From Viscum album (Eukaryota; Streptophyta; Magnoliopsida; Santalales; Viscaceae): a stretch of 64,000 nucleotides of DNA. Position numbers and translations under genes: made by a program. The notes under the pieces were generated by a model, which was given only the letters and a program-made list of their open reading frames with translations, had not been told where the DNA came from and did not search any database. Where the stretch lies: assembly GCA_963277665.1 (NCBI GenBank), contig OY728122.1, positions 2,123,520,024-2,123,584,023 on the forward strand. Reading direction: 5' to 3'. Shown in pieces: positions 11,918-21,841 of this stretch (position 1 is its first letter; every line of letters starts with the position of its first letter).

Positions 11918-12274
11918 TGATGGTTGAGAGATAGGATGGAGTCTGGAGTTAGGAATAGTGAGGATTGCATGGGATGGTAGTGAAAGAGTGTTGGTTAATC
12001 TTGGTGTGTGACAAAGGATAGGGAGGTCCGGCTAGGACGTGGGATTTTAGGGCCCCCCGTGATCCGATGCAAGGACTATGAGCCTACTGAATGACCAAGT
12101 AATAATATATTGATTGCTGGGTAGAGACCCTAGGGAAGGTACATGCATCATCATGATTGTGTTTTACTTGATTTGGGTGTTCTGGGAAAGAAATTGAAAT
12201 AAAAATGATAAAATAAAACCTTGAGAAATTTCATTACTACTTGGGCTTAGGCGATCTTTGTTTACCATACAGCT
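11918..12274 (+). other. Leader between primer site and gag
   Basis: Untranslated leader of about 360 bases. No feature seen beyond a short homopurine run and AT-rich text. Confidence 0.6.
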
Positions 12275-13171
12275 ATGGCACCAGGACGTCATCCCCGGGT
12301 GGCTCAGATGGCCGAGGCCCAGTAGATTCAGGTGGTCGATCAGTTGAGGATTGACCGAGATGAGGAAGATAGCCAGTGGCAGAAGGCTCTCCATTCTTTC
12401 TAGCGGAAAACCCTCAAGGAGTACGAGGGTAGTACTTTGGATACGGAGACAGAGGGGTGTCTTGAGGAGCTTGGGATCGCTTTTACATTTATTCTTTCTC
12501 TGAGGGAGTACTGGGTTCCCCTAGCAGTCAGTCAGCTGAGAGGTGCGGCGTGACAGTGGTGGATGCTCTACCTCGGAGTGAGGACCGAGACAGAGGTTCC
12601 ATGGGCTGACTTTGAGAAGGAATTCAGAGAGGAATTCCTTTCTTCCATGATCAAGGCAGAGAAGTGGCAGGAGTTACTCTCCCTTCCGCAGGGGAGTATG
12701 TCAGTATGAGAGTTAGGGATCAAGTTCAAGGAACTCCTGCGCTTTGCTCCGGATCTCTTTCCAGATGAGGAGTCTCGGGCGAGATGATTGGAGGAGGCGC
12801 TTCGTCCTTCGCTCCAGTATGCTGTCACCCCCTTCACCCTTCCGACGTACTTAGCAGTACAGAAGAAGGAAGAGGTTTTAGAGAGGATGAACTCACAGGG
12901 CGGTGCACCACGTGAGGGTATCCAGCCAGGTTCGTCGAAGGGGAAGGTAGTCAGCAACAGGTCTCCTGCAACTGGACCTTCCATGTTCAGACCAGTGGAA
13001 AGCAGGCCCCAGCAATTCCTGTTCAGATCTTCCGGTCCTCATACCTTTTTCATGAGCCCAGGACCGAAGTGTTTTTCTTGTGGAGGTTTCGTGAACTTTC
13101 AGAGTCGGTGCCCGACCCGAGATCAGTACGGTGGAGGTGGGCAGGTTCAGCACCTACCTCAGCAGCACTAG
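12275..13171 (+). pseudogene. gag: gag of the Tekay-like element
   Basis: Gag forms the virus-like particle and packages element RNA. The start at 12275 gives MAPGRHPRVAQMAEAQ before the first stop. In-frame stops follow at codon 17, in HSF*RKT, in RGAA*QWW, in SMSV*ELG and in RAR*LEEA. The gag domain core is visible (WWMLYLGV, then WADFEKEFREEFL and LLRFAPDLF). From 12788 the frame is open to the TAG at 13169-13171. The zinc knuckle CFSCGGFVNFQSRC (about 13068) has Asn where the CCHC His belongs. All stops are TAG or TGA, which suits loss of CAG, CGA or TGG by C-to-T change. The reading frame continues into pol without a shift. Confidence 0.88.
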
Positions 13172-13693
13172 CTGCCGGCGAGGCCCTTCCAGAAGCAGCA
13201 AGACCATGCTCTTCCGAGGGCAGACATTGCGGGAGGAGGCTGACCTCAGGGTGCTCTTCAGGGACCTCTACCAGGGCATGGTCAGGGAGCTGGACGACAT
13301 CAGAGAGGCAGAGGAGCTGGGCGTGGACAATTTCATGCAGCAGAGTTGACAGCTCCGGCAGGACCAGAGGTGGTGAGAGGTACGATTTGTTTGTTCAGCA
13401 CTCTCGTTTCTACCTTGTTCGATTCAGAAGCTTCACACTCCTTTGTTTCACCTGGTCTAGCCCATGCTTTGGGACTAGACGTAGATAGACTTTCTGTACC
13501 ACTGGTGTAGAGTACACCAGTTGGAGGCCAGACCAATATATCTTGTGTTTTCCGGGGATGTGGTCTGACGTTGGGACCACATCAATCTAGTGGGGACCTT
13601 CTTTTGCTACAGATTCAGCCATTCGATGTCATCCTAGGAATCAAATGGTTGTTTTCTGTTAGTGTTGTTATCGTGTGCTTCTGAAGAAGGGTC
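13172..13693 (+). pseudogene. Linker and aspartic protease of the Tekay-like polyprotein
   Basis: Same frame as gag. A Gly/Gln/Arg-rich linker is followed by the protease from about 13379: TICLFSTLVSTLFDSEASHSF, then the flap-side segment ending PFDVILGIKWL. The catalytic triplet, normally DSG or DTG, reads DSE here, a change expected to kill the enzyme. Stops occur at about 13243 (TGA), near 13508 (TAG) and 13681-13683 (TGA). The enzyme would cut the Gag-Pol precursor inside the particle. Family identification is secure from the DS-ASHSF and DVILG motifs. Confidence 0.82.
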
Positions 13694-15190
13694 GTGTTCT
13701 CCGACGTGGATAGGCAGCGCGTATCTTTTTTTGGTGAGAGGAGATATCAGGTAGGAATCCCACATGTGAAGCCTCTCCTTTCCTTGTTAGGAGGGTTATC
13801 AGTTGTTCTAGATGATAAAGAAATGATGGATGTCCTAGAGGTTGTTGGGGAGTTCCTCGATGTTTTTCCCTATGTGGTTGGGACTCTACACCCCCCCCCC
13901 CTGACGCGACGTTCAGTTCGGGATAGACTTACAGCATGGTGTCGTCCGATTTCGATGGCCCCTTATCGGATGGCACCTTCGGAGTTGCGGGAGTTGTGGA
14001 TTCATATTGATGATCTGATGGAGAAGGGTTTTGTTCAACCCAGCGTATCTCCATGGGGTGCTCCAGTTTTGTTCGTGAAGAAGGCAGATGGCGGTCTCAG
14101 GATATGCATAGACTACCGAAGTTTGAACAAGGTAATAGTCAAGAACCGTTACCCCCTTCCAAGGATAGATGATCTCTTCGACCAACTGAGGGGAGCAGGT
14201 TGGTTTTCTAAGATTGATCTACGATCTGGATATCATCAGGTGAGGCTAAAGGAAAGTGACATCTCGAAGACGGCTTTCAGGTGCAGGTATGGGCACTTAG
14301 AGATTATAGTGATGCCGTTTGGAGTTGTGAATGCACCGGCTATGTTCATCGGACTTATGAACTTTGTCTTCTGAGAGTTTCTGGACTGGTTCATCACTGT
14401 GTTTATCGATGACATCCTGATCTACTCAAAATCAGAGGAAAAGCACGTTGAGCATCTCACGGCAGTCTTGGAAGTCCTTCAACACCACCATCTTTATGGG
14501 AAATTGTCGAAGTGTATGTTCTTGACACAAGAATTACACTTACTTGGGCACATAGTGTCTCAGCATGGAGTGTCAGTGGACCCGTCGAAGGTGGAGGTAG
14601 TTGTTTCTTGGGCAGCACCCAAGAGCATGGAAGAAGTTCGTAGTTTCCTGGGGTTAACAGGTTACTATCAGAGGTTCGTTTCAGACTTCTCTCGAGTTTC
14701 TGCTCCTTTGACAGCGTTGACTAGGAAGAACCAGGTCTTCCTATGGAGCGAGCAGTTCCAGAAATCTTTCGACTACTGGAAGGATAAGTTGGTCAGTGCT
14801 CTCATACTCAGGTTACCAGAGGAAGGGTTGTTGTGTGAGGTGTTTTGTGATTCTTCTGGCCTTGGTCTGGGGTGCGTGATGATGCATAAAAAGGGAGTGA
14901 TCTGTTATGTGTCCAGGAAGTTGCGCCCTCACGAGTGAAATTATGCCACCCATAACCTAGATCTTGCAGCAGTATTGTTCGCACTGAAGTTATTGTGAAA
15001 TTACCTCTTTGGGGAGCGCTTTGTGGTCTTATCAGATCACAAGAGCTTGCGTTCTATCTTCTCCCATCGTGACTTGAACTTATGGCAGCGGAGAAGGGTA
15101 GAGTTTCTCCAAGACTATGACTTCAAGATCTCTTACACTGAAGGTAAGGGAAAAGTTGTGGCTGATTCCCTGAGCAGGAAGTCACATAAG
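13694..15190 (+). pseudogene. Reverse transcriptase and RNase H of the Tekay-like element
   Basis: Continues the gag frame. Motifs in order: [60 protein letters not shown], then [12 protein letters not shown]. Catalytic FIDDILIYS sits near 14402-14428. RNase H follows, with FCDSSGLGLG, LDLAAVLFALK and SDHKSLRSIFSHRDLN; the second acidic site reads LDLAA where these families usually have LELAA. Three TGA stops break it (14372-14374, 14936-14938 and about 14996), with open text on both sides in the same frame. The YVDD-like catalytic centre is intact, so damage is by nonsense rather than loss of key residues. Confidence 0.92.
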
Positions 15191-16500
15191 GAAGTGTTTC
15201 AGGAATCCGCTGATGCTTGGAAAGTGATGGGAGAGTTGGCTGCCTTGCACTTAGATGTCAGGGTAGAAGGTGTTATAGGCTGTTTGTTTCAAATGACGGT
15301 GCAGTCCTTCTTGTTGCAACAGGTGGAGGAGTCTCAGTGGGGGGACTCCGAGGCGGAAGTAATGTGGGATTGTGTCGATCAAGGAAACGCTCCAGAAGGA
15401 TGGTCAGAGGACAGCCGACATCGGATTCTTTTCCATGGAAGGTTTTTTGTTCCGGAGGCGATGCATGAGGGAGTTCTCCGTGAGTTCTATAGCTCAGCCT
15501 TGGCGGTACATCCAAGAGTTTCAAAAATGTACCGAGGCCTGAGGGAATTGTTTTTGTGGCCCGGTGTGAAATGGGCAGTGGCGGAGATTGTGGCTAAATG
15601 CCTAGTGTGTCAGCAAGGGAAGGCTGAACACCGTGTTCCCAGTGGTTTGTTTCATCCTTTAGATATCATCGAGTGGAAGTATATGACATCTCAATGGACT
15701 TCATCACAGGACTACCTAGAGCTCAGGGTGGTTATGATGCTATCTGGGTAGTGGTGGATAGAATGATGAAATCATCTCACTTCTTAGCAATTAAGGAGTC
15801 AGGCCCGGTGAGTATCTTAGCATAGAGGTACGTAGACGAGGTTGTGCGGTTTCATGAAGTCCCAAAGACCATCATCTCAGATCGGGATACTCGGTTTACC
15901 TCACGAGTATGTAGGGGGTTACATAATTCTTTTGGCACCCATCTACGCCTTAGCACTGCTTTCCACCCCCAGACCGATGGGCAGACAGAGCGGACTATCC
16001 AGACGTTGGAGGACATGCTGCAAGCATGCATTCTGGATTTCAGAGGATCACAGGTACGACACTTGGCTGTAGTAGAGTTTTCCTACAACAACAGCTTCCA
16101 CTCTACTATTGGCATTGCACCGTTTGAGGATTTGTATGGAAGACCATATCTTTCACCCAATTGCTGGGTAGAGGTTGGCGAGACAGGTTCTCTTGGGCTA
16201 GAGGCAGTGCATAGCACCACAGAGAAAGTCCAGCTTGTACGTGAGAGGATGAAAGCGGCTCAGGACCGACAGATGTCTTATGCTGATCGTCGGAGGTGGC
16301 CCTTGGAGTTAGATGTGGGAGATCATGTGTTCTTGAAGGTTTCCCCTCGATGGGGGAAGTGGAGGTTTGGTAAAGGGATCAAGCTCTCACCTAGGTTCAT
16401 CAGACCTTTCGAGGTGCTGAGGAGAATCGGCGAGGTAGCATATCAGCTATCCCTGCCACCTCAGTTGGAGAAGGTTCATGACGTCTTCCACATCCCCCAT
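15191..16500 (+). pseudogene. Integrase of the Tekay-like element
   Basis: The zinc finger reads EFYSSALAVHP (about 15482) and [11 protein letters not shown] (about 15601). The first zinc-binding His is Tyr here, where the relative at 1-1869 keeps FHTS. A one-base loss near 15680 shifts the frame just before [19 protein letters not shown]. Catalytic Asp residues are seen in SMDFITG and SDRDTRFTS (about 15880), and the Glu in DGQTERTIQTLED (about 15976). A TAG lies near 15822. From 15844 the text is open through the GPY/F-type module (FIRPFEVLRRIGEVAYQLSL). The enzyme would join cDNA ends to chromosomal DNA; the 5 bp target duplication is its footprint. Confidence 0.9.
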
Positions 16501-16730
16501 CTTCGTTGGTACTTACACGACGACTCTCACATTATCGACTGGGGAGAGTTAGATATGGAAATGATGCGACCTTTGAGGAAAGACCAGTCAGAATCGAGGA
16601 TCGTAATGAGAAGGTGCTCCGTGGATGAACCATTCTGTTGGTTTGTGTGTTGTGGAGGCATGGCGGCCTTGAGGAGAGCACTTGGGAGCGGGAGGCCCAG
16701 ATGCACGCTCAGTACCCAGAGTTGTTTTGA
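16501..16730 (+). pseudogene. Chromodomain-like C-terminal tail of the polyprotein
   Basis: After LRWYLHDDSHIIDWGELDM the frame shifts again near 16560. In the new frame the tail reads ATFEERPVRIEDRNEKVLRG, one TGA, then VLWRHGGLEESTWEREAQ and QYPELF with its stop at 16728-16730. This matches the tail of the element at 1-1869 almost part for part and is the Tekay/Del type of chromodomain-like end, thought to steer integration to heterochromatin. The longer open frame that ends near 16755 is an out-of-frame continuation and not the true end. Confidence 0.75.
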
Positions 16731-16885
16731 ATTGTTTTTTCCCTTGTTCTTCTGAGTTTTTTTGATGTTATCCTATGTACCTTTGATATGTAATGCTTGG
16801 ATTTTATGTTATGAAACCTTTTTTTTCCTTATTCTCTGGAAGTGTGTAGCATGTCCGGATGTGTGGGGAAAGGGAAAACTTGACT

Positions 16886-16980
16886 CTTAATCGAGACGCA
16901 TTAATGAGGATGCGATAGAACCCATGCAGGCGAGTCAGTGCCACCTAAAGCGGATAATATCTCGACATAGGAGAAGGAAT
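16886..16980 (+). repeat. Direct repeat, copy 1
   Basis: Starts CTTAATCGAGACGC, includes CACCTAAAGCGGATAATATC and ends near AGGAAT. Copy 2 follows 193 bases later with about a tenth of positions changed. Confidence 0.88.
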
Positions 16981-17078
16981 TTTCCCCAAACCACATGTTC
17001 GGGCATGTGTTGGTTGTGTGGGGTTGGGGGTAGTGAAAGTTGGAAAATAAAAATATATAGAAGTGGGAAGGACCAATC

Positions 17079-17173
17079 CTTAATCAAGACGCGTTAATGC
17101 GGATGCGATTAAACTCGTGTAGGTGAGTCAGTGCCGCCTAAAGCGGATAATATCTTGACATAGGAGAGGGAAT
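17079..17173 (+). repeat. Direct repeat, copy 2
   Basis: Starts CTTAATCAAGACGC and includes CGCCTAAAGCGGATAATATC. Paired with 16886-16980. Confidence 0.88.
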
Positions 17174-17788
17174 TCCTGACACCTATGATTAGGATTGTTG
17201 GTTGGGTTCCTGTTATAACGACAAACCTAAGGGGTATCCTGTTGGGTTCCTCTAGGTTGGTTTTTGGATTCTCAGGGAAAATAATGTTTTAAGAGGTATT
17301 TGATGTAATGGCCCGGACCTCTCTGGCCCATTCCTTTGTCAAAAGGAAGGTCACGAAGTGTTCTGGAGGGTAAAATGGACTTTTCCCACACTTTCCAGAA
17401 TTTTGTAAATACACGCCGTGTAGTGTGAGTACATGTCGTGTATCACCTTGTCGGGTATACCCCGTATTGAAGGTCGTGTCCTTGCCATGTGAAATATATG
17501 AGTACACGTCGTGTAGTCCCTCCCCGCGTACGCGTTACCCTCAAACCGTGTGTTGACCAGTCAACGGTCGTGTGTCGTTTTGGATCAGTGTCCTTACCGT
17601 GTGAAATAAATGAGTACACTCCATGTATCCAATACTACATGCCATGTAGTCCCTCCCCACATATGCGTTACCTTCAAGCTGTGTGTTGACCAGTCAACGG
17701 TCGCGTTCCGCGTTGAAGGCCGTGTTGGAAGCCATGTGGTGACCGTGTGAAATGTCTGAGTACATACCGTGTACTTTTTTTTCTCGCC

Positions 17789-17796
17789 TATAAAAG
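17789..17796 (+). promoter_or_regulatory. TATA box of 3' LTR
   Basis: TATAAAAG in CTATAAAAGGAGGGG, same context as 9540-9547. In a 3' LTR it could in principle drive read-out transcription toward 20 kb. Confidence 0.7.
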
Positions 17797-19320
17797 GAGG
17801 GGTCCCTCCTCCTTTTCAACTCACCCCTCTCCTCCCCATTCTTCTAAGAAGAGCTCTCCCAAGAGACTCGAAGGCTCCTTTTCTTTCATAACTTCTTCGT
17901 CCAAGCTCCGATTTACGATCTGTCAGCGGCCACGGGATCGTAACGACGAGGCGGAACTTCTAAGCTTAGATCCTTTGTCTTTCCTTCGTCCTTTCCTTTC
18001 CAACTTCCACCCGAGGAGGTTTTTTCGGGACTCGACATAAGTAACGGATGCCGACGGACATCTTTTAATGTTGATCTGGGGGAGGGTTGTGATCAGAACC
18101 TGTTAAGGTAGGGATCTTACCATCGTCTCTCTCTAAATTTTGCATCATATGGGGTGGGTATCCTCTTGTTTTCATGAGAAACGGTTGAACCAATAAACGA
18201 AGATAATAACTGGTTAAAGAACAGGGATGGGGAAGTTGTTATGTTTATCTTTATATCTTGTGATATTATGTTGTGAATTGAATAGGCTTATGCCTACTTA
18301 AAATCACGGTCGTTGAGGGACTTTGCTTATGCAATTAAATGTTCCCCTATATTCTAGACCGTTTTTGTGAATAAAACCATGTGGAATGTGGATTTTGGTT
18401 AATCACGTAAAGTTGGCTGATTAAAATCTGGAACCCTTGTGTGATCACCCCGGTTAAATAAAATGGAATAATGAATGTGTGGGGTTTGGCTTTGTTATGT
18501 GGTGTGTGAAAGGGGGAGGGGGTTGAATCCTGGGTTATTACGAATAGAATGAGCAGTGGGGTTGCGGTTGGCTTGGTTGTGGGTTGGTGTGAATGCTATG
18601 TTGGTGATGGGCAGTAGGGCTGTGATAAATGGTATCAAGGGATGATGATGTACGGTGTGGTTGTGGTTATGGAGGTTGGCAGTGGGGCTGCAGGAATGGG
18701 TTTGAATGTGAATGAACTATGGGTTGTGAATAATAAATAAAAGTGGAAGAGTTAATGAATGGTGGGGCATGGTAATGGAACGGGAATAATAATCAATGGG
18801 GTTGGTTGGCTAATAAGAAGGACTTGGTTGTGTTGCCTGTGTTTTCCTAACTTGATTTGTGGATGGCAGGGATATGTTTCATGAACGATTGATATGGTTG
18901 GTTGTGGATAGTTGCCTAGTAATTAAGGAACTAATAAACTAATTCTGTTGAACGTGAAAACCTAAATGGGGTTGGGGTTGTTTGTTGTATGCATGCTTTT
19001 TGGTATCAGTGTCGAGGCACATGCTAAGTTTCTCTGTTTAGAAGTCATAGGTTGGGCTGAGTGTTTAGTATATATATATGTATCTGTATCTTTGTGATTT
19101 GTCGCACCACACCCATGTTGAGCACTTATTGCCGAACACTCCCATTTCATGGGAGAGGGTGTTTCTCCTTAGTTACTAGCTCCTTCCTGCTCCTTCTTCC
19201 ATAGGTTGTGATGGCTTGAGGCGACCTTACACACAAGATTATTTAGGTAGGTTTCGATTGGGGTGGTTTTAGCCCAAGACTCTTCGGGCAGGTTTTACTA
19301 TTTCCCAAGAACCTTCGGGA

Positions 19321-19499
19321 TGAGGCCCAGGTGTGTGCGGGTGGGATACATGGTTGTGAGGCCCAAGTGTGTGTGGGCGGGATATGTGGTTGTGAGGACC
19401 AGGTGTGTGCGGGCGGGATACATGGTTGTGAGGCCTAGGTGTGTGCGGGTGGGATGTGTGGTTCTTGAGGCCCATGTGTGTGCAGGCGGGAAGAGTGTG
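19321..19499 (+). repeat. 36 bp minisatellite, five units (3' LTR)
   Basis: Five units of the GAGGCCCAGGTGTGTGCGGG type, starting at 19322 and spaced 36 bases, matching the array at 11070-11249. Unit number is the same in both LTRs. Confidence 0.92.
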
Positions 19500-20154
19500 G
19501 TAGCGTCAGGACGTTCACCATTAAGAGGAGCAGCTAACTAGTGGGAAATGGTGCGGGGAACCCAATACTCTTGTTCTTATATATTACTACTACCTGTTGT
19601 GATTGTGTTTTTGGTGAGTTTGGGTGGTGGGGTTGGGTGGATAGATTTCCCTTCTAGGTTTCTTCTAGTGTTCTCACGGGACATTAGGATGTCTCCCCAC
19701 CTGTGCACGAGATATTTAGGTTTCCCTAATGAGTATACTTGAATTCTCAACCTATGTTTACTTTTAGGATTCCAGGAGGACTACCAGGGCCATGCGGGAC
19801 CCTACTAGTCGGGACAGTTGGAGTTGTTGCAGTTGTTGTACACTTGTTTCTTTTGGTATTGTACTATGATCTTTCTTTTACTTGTACCTTGTTTCAGAAC
19901 TATTTAAACATGCATGTGGTATTGTTTTGGGTTTATTTTTATACACTTGTTCTTTTCTTTTTTGGTGTTTGAGTTGTCCTATTTCCTGATCTTAAATAAT
20001 ATAAAGGGTAATGCCTCCCATTTTTGTGAAAACTCATACCCTTGGTGCTAGTCGCCACCCCGGGGCCTACTGGAGGTGGGACTCGGGGGTCATTATCTCC
20101 CTTTCACAATTGCCAGCTCAGGAGGGGAATCTTTGGTGGGAGGGGGTCGTGACA

Positions 20155-20159
20155 TTGAG
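20155..20159 (+). repeat. Target site duplication, right (TTGAG)
   Basis: Exact copy of 9008-9012 directly after the LTR end ACA. Sequence from here on is the interrupted element X or its host. Confidence 0.9.
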
Positions 20160-21136
20160 GAATGAATTGATTGGGTTAATTTTTTGTGTTATTTCGAGTG
20201 TGCCTCCCAAAAATATCATCAGGAAATTTAGAAGTAATATTTTCAAGTATGATCCTATAAATGATTTATCTCATTACATAGAGAATATACCTTCAGTTAT
20301 GGACTCTTCCTAAACTAAAAACAATGTGGTGGACTCAAAACCTTCTATTTTATTGTACCCTATCTAAGAATTATTCAATAAACATCTTCCTTATTTCCAC
20401 AGATATCAAAGTCTAATAGAAGATGACCAGTAGTTAAGTAGGGTTGATATGATTGTAAATTCTGTAAAAACAAATTTGGACACTTGGGGAAAATATATTA
20501 TATGTTTTTTTATAAGATTGATCCAAGTGTGGTGAGAGACCATGGTCCCTTTCTGGTTGCATGAAGATCTGTATTGGGATTTATTAAAGACAATGTATAT
20601 TTATTAGTACTACCCTAGGAATGTGAAAGGGGAAATCCATTTTATTCGGGAATATTTATCAGGGTGAGTGAATAGTTGAGTAAGCCAATTGTTTCATAGA
20701 TATGGTACTATTTTCTCCCAATTTAGTTGATGAAATCTCTATGAAATCAAATTTATTTAGAGTAGGTTTATTCATAGATATTATATCAATTTTGTTTAGG
20801 TCTAACCTGATATATTATAAGAATTTGGTTGAAAGGTCCAAAAATATGTATTGTGATCAGGCAAGGAAACCTATGATGGGATATGCCTTAGTTCTATCTA
20901 GTATAGGTAAGGATATCCCACTGGGGGTGAATAAGAAGCTAGATTATTCTGATTTGGATGGGTGGGTTAAAGAGGGCCAGTCTTCCCTAGGCCTATTTTC
21001 ATTATCTAAGATGAAGAAACTATTATTATTCTTCCAATATAAAAACCCATGGAATTATAATCCCTCTAACCTAAAAGATCTGAATACGTTTCTTATATTT
21101 GGTCATTTTGTTCACCATCAAAATTCTATAAACTAA
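20160..21136 (+). pseudogene. Unrecognised coding remnant, about 320 codons in two frames
   Basis: One frame from 20160 reads protein-like text (IIRKFRSNIFKYDPINDLSHY, later MVPFWLHEDLYWDLLKTMY) with several TAG or TGA stops. Near 20700 the sense passes to another frame, open from 20702 to 21136 (144 codons; DLDGWVKEGQSSLGLF is the most structured-looking part). Residue use is balanced and hydrophobic stretches alternate with charged ones, unlike chance frames in AT-rich DNA. Unit B holds a copy of the right part only (from 35387), with more stops. I do not recognise the family. It could be gag of element X, an endogenous viral structural gene, or a decayed host gene; none is supported by a motif. 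Confidence 0.4.
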
Positions 21137-21841
21137 ATTATCCAATAAATAAACCTCATATATATATTGGATATGAGTGATTATTTATTCTCGAATTTAT
21201 TCTTGATGAATTTAGTTATGATTGAATATTTTTAGTTAATTATTATTTGGTATTAGTTGGGATATCTATGTGATATCTATTTTATGATATATTGGTTATG
21301 CATATTCATCATCAATTCCCCAAGTTCCTTGAGTTTGTTATGTGATGCTAGATTTATGATGGGATTTGGTTATGATGTATTGGACATTGGGATACCATGG
21401 GTAGGTGTGTGGGAAATTAGAATGTGTGTTAAAAGAATTTAGTTTATGATCTAGATAGTTCTCAGTTTTATTTTTTATAGGTCCACCATGAGTTAGTATT
21501 CCATGAGTGAGCTCTTAAGTTATCTTCCATTCCATATTTTGACCCAACATAGGAGCCATGCTTTTTCATCTTGATTCAAGTATCTAATTGGCGCATTTCA
21601 TTCATTATTATGGGATTTTATGGATTGGTTGACCTTTCCATGTAGTATTTTGGGTGTTCTTCGGATTTTATTTTCTTTTTAGAGTTTTGAGGTAGGTTTT
21701 TTAATAATTATTTGAGCTTGGAGGAGAATTATTGTTTCCTTATATAACTTATGGAGATGAGGATTTTTGTGATATATTTACTCTTGGGTGTGTATATCTT
21801 TTAACTTTCTATTTTATATGAATTTAAAATGGTGGGGAGAC
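21137..21841 (+). other. Non-coding AT-rich stretch before the Y LTR
   Basis: No gene seen. The last bases, AATGGTGGGGAGAC (21828-21841), resemble the polypurine tract of element 1 (AAGGTGGGGAGAA). Confidence 0.5.

Larger units (their letters stand above)
16731..17303 (+). other. 3' untranslated part with duplicated 95 bp block
   Basis: Non-coding sequence between the polyprotein stop and the 3' LTR. It contains two copies of a block (16886-16980 and 17079-17173, 193 bases apart). I do not see a clean polypurine tract before 17304: the adjoining bases are AAGAGGTATTTGA. Confidence 0.7.
9013..20154 (+). mobile_element. Complete-length Tekay-like Ty3/gypsy retrotransposon (11.1 kb)
   Basis: All structural parts are present in order: 5' LTR (2890 bp), Met-type primer site, gag with zinc knuckle, protease, reverse transcriptase, RNase H, integrase, chromodomain-like tail, 3' LTR (2851 bp) and a perfect 5 bp target duplication. 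Gag-pol runs in a single frame from 12275 to about 15680, then shifts twice. It carries about a dozen in-frame stops, so this copy cannot make its own proteins. The two LTRs differ at only a few percent of positions in the sections compared by eye, suggesting a moderately old insertion. The Tekay clade call rests on the C-terminal tail, LTR size and primer type. Confidence 0.93.
17304..20154 (+). mobile_element. 3' LTR of the Tekay-like element
   Basis: Begins TGTAATGGCCCGGACC and ends GTCGTGACA. It aligns with 9013-11902 throughout, with scattered substitutions and a few short gaps, and carries the TATA box at 17789-17796, inverted W-box pairs at 17553 and 17686 and the five-unit 36 bp array at 19321-19499. 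Its frames are not genes. Confidence 0.95.
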
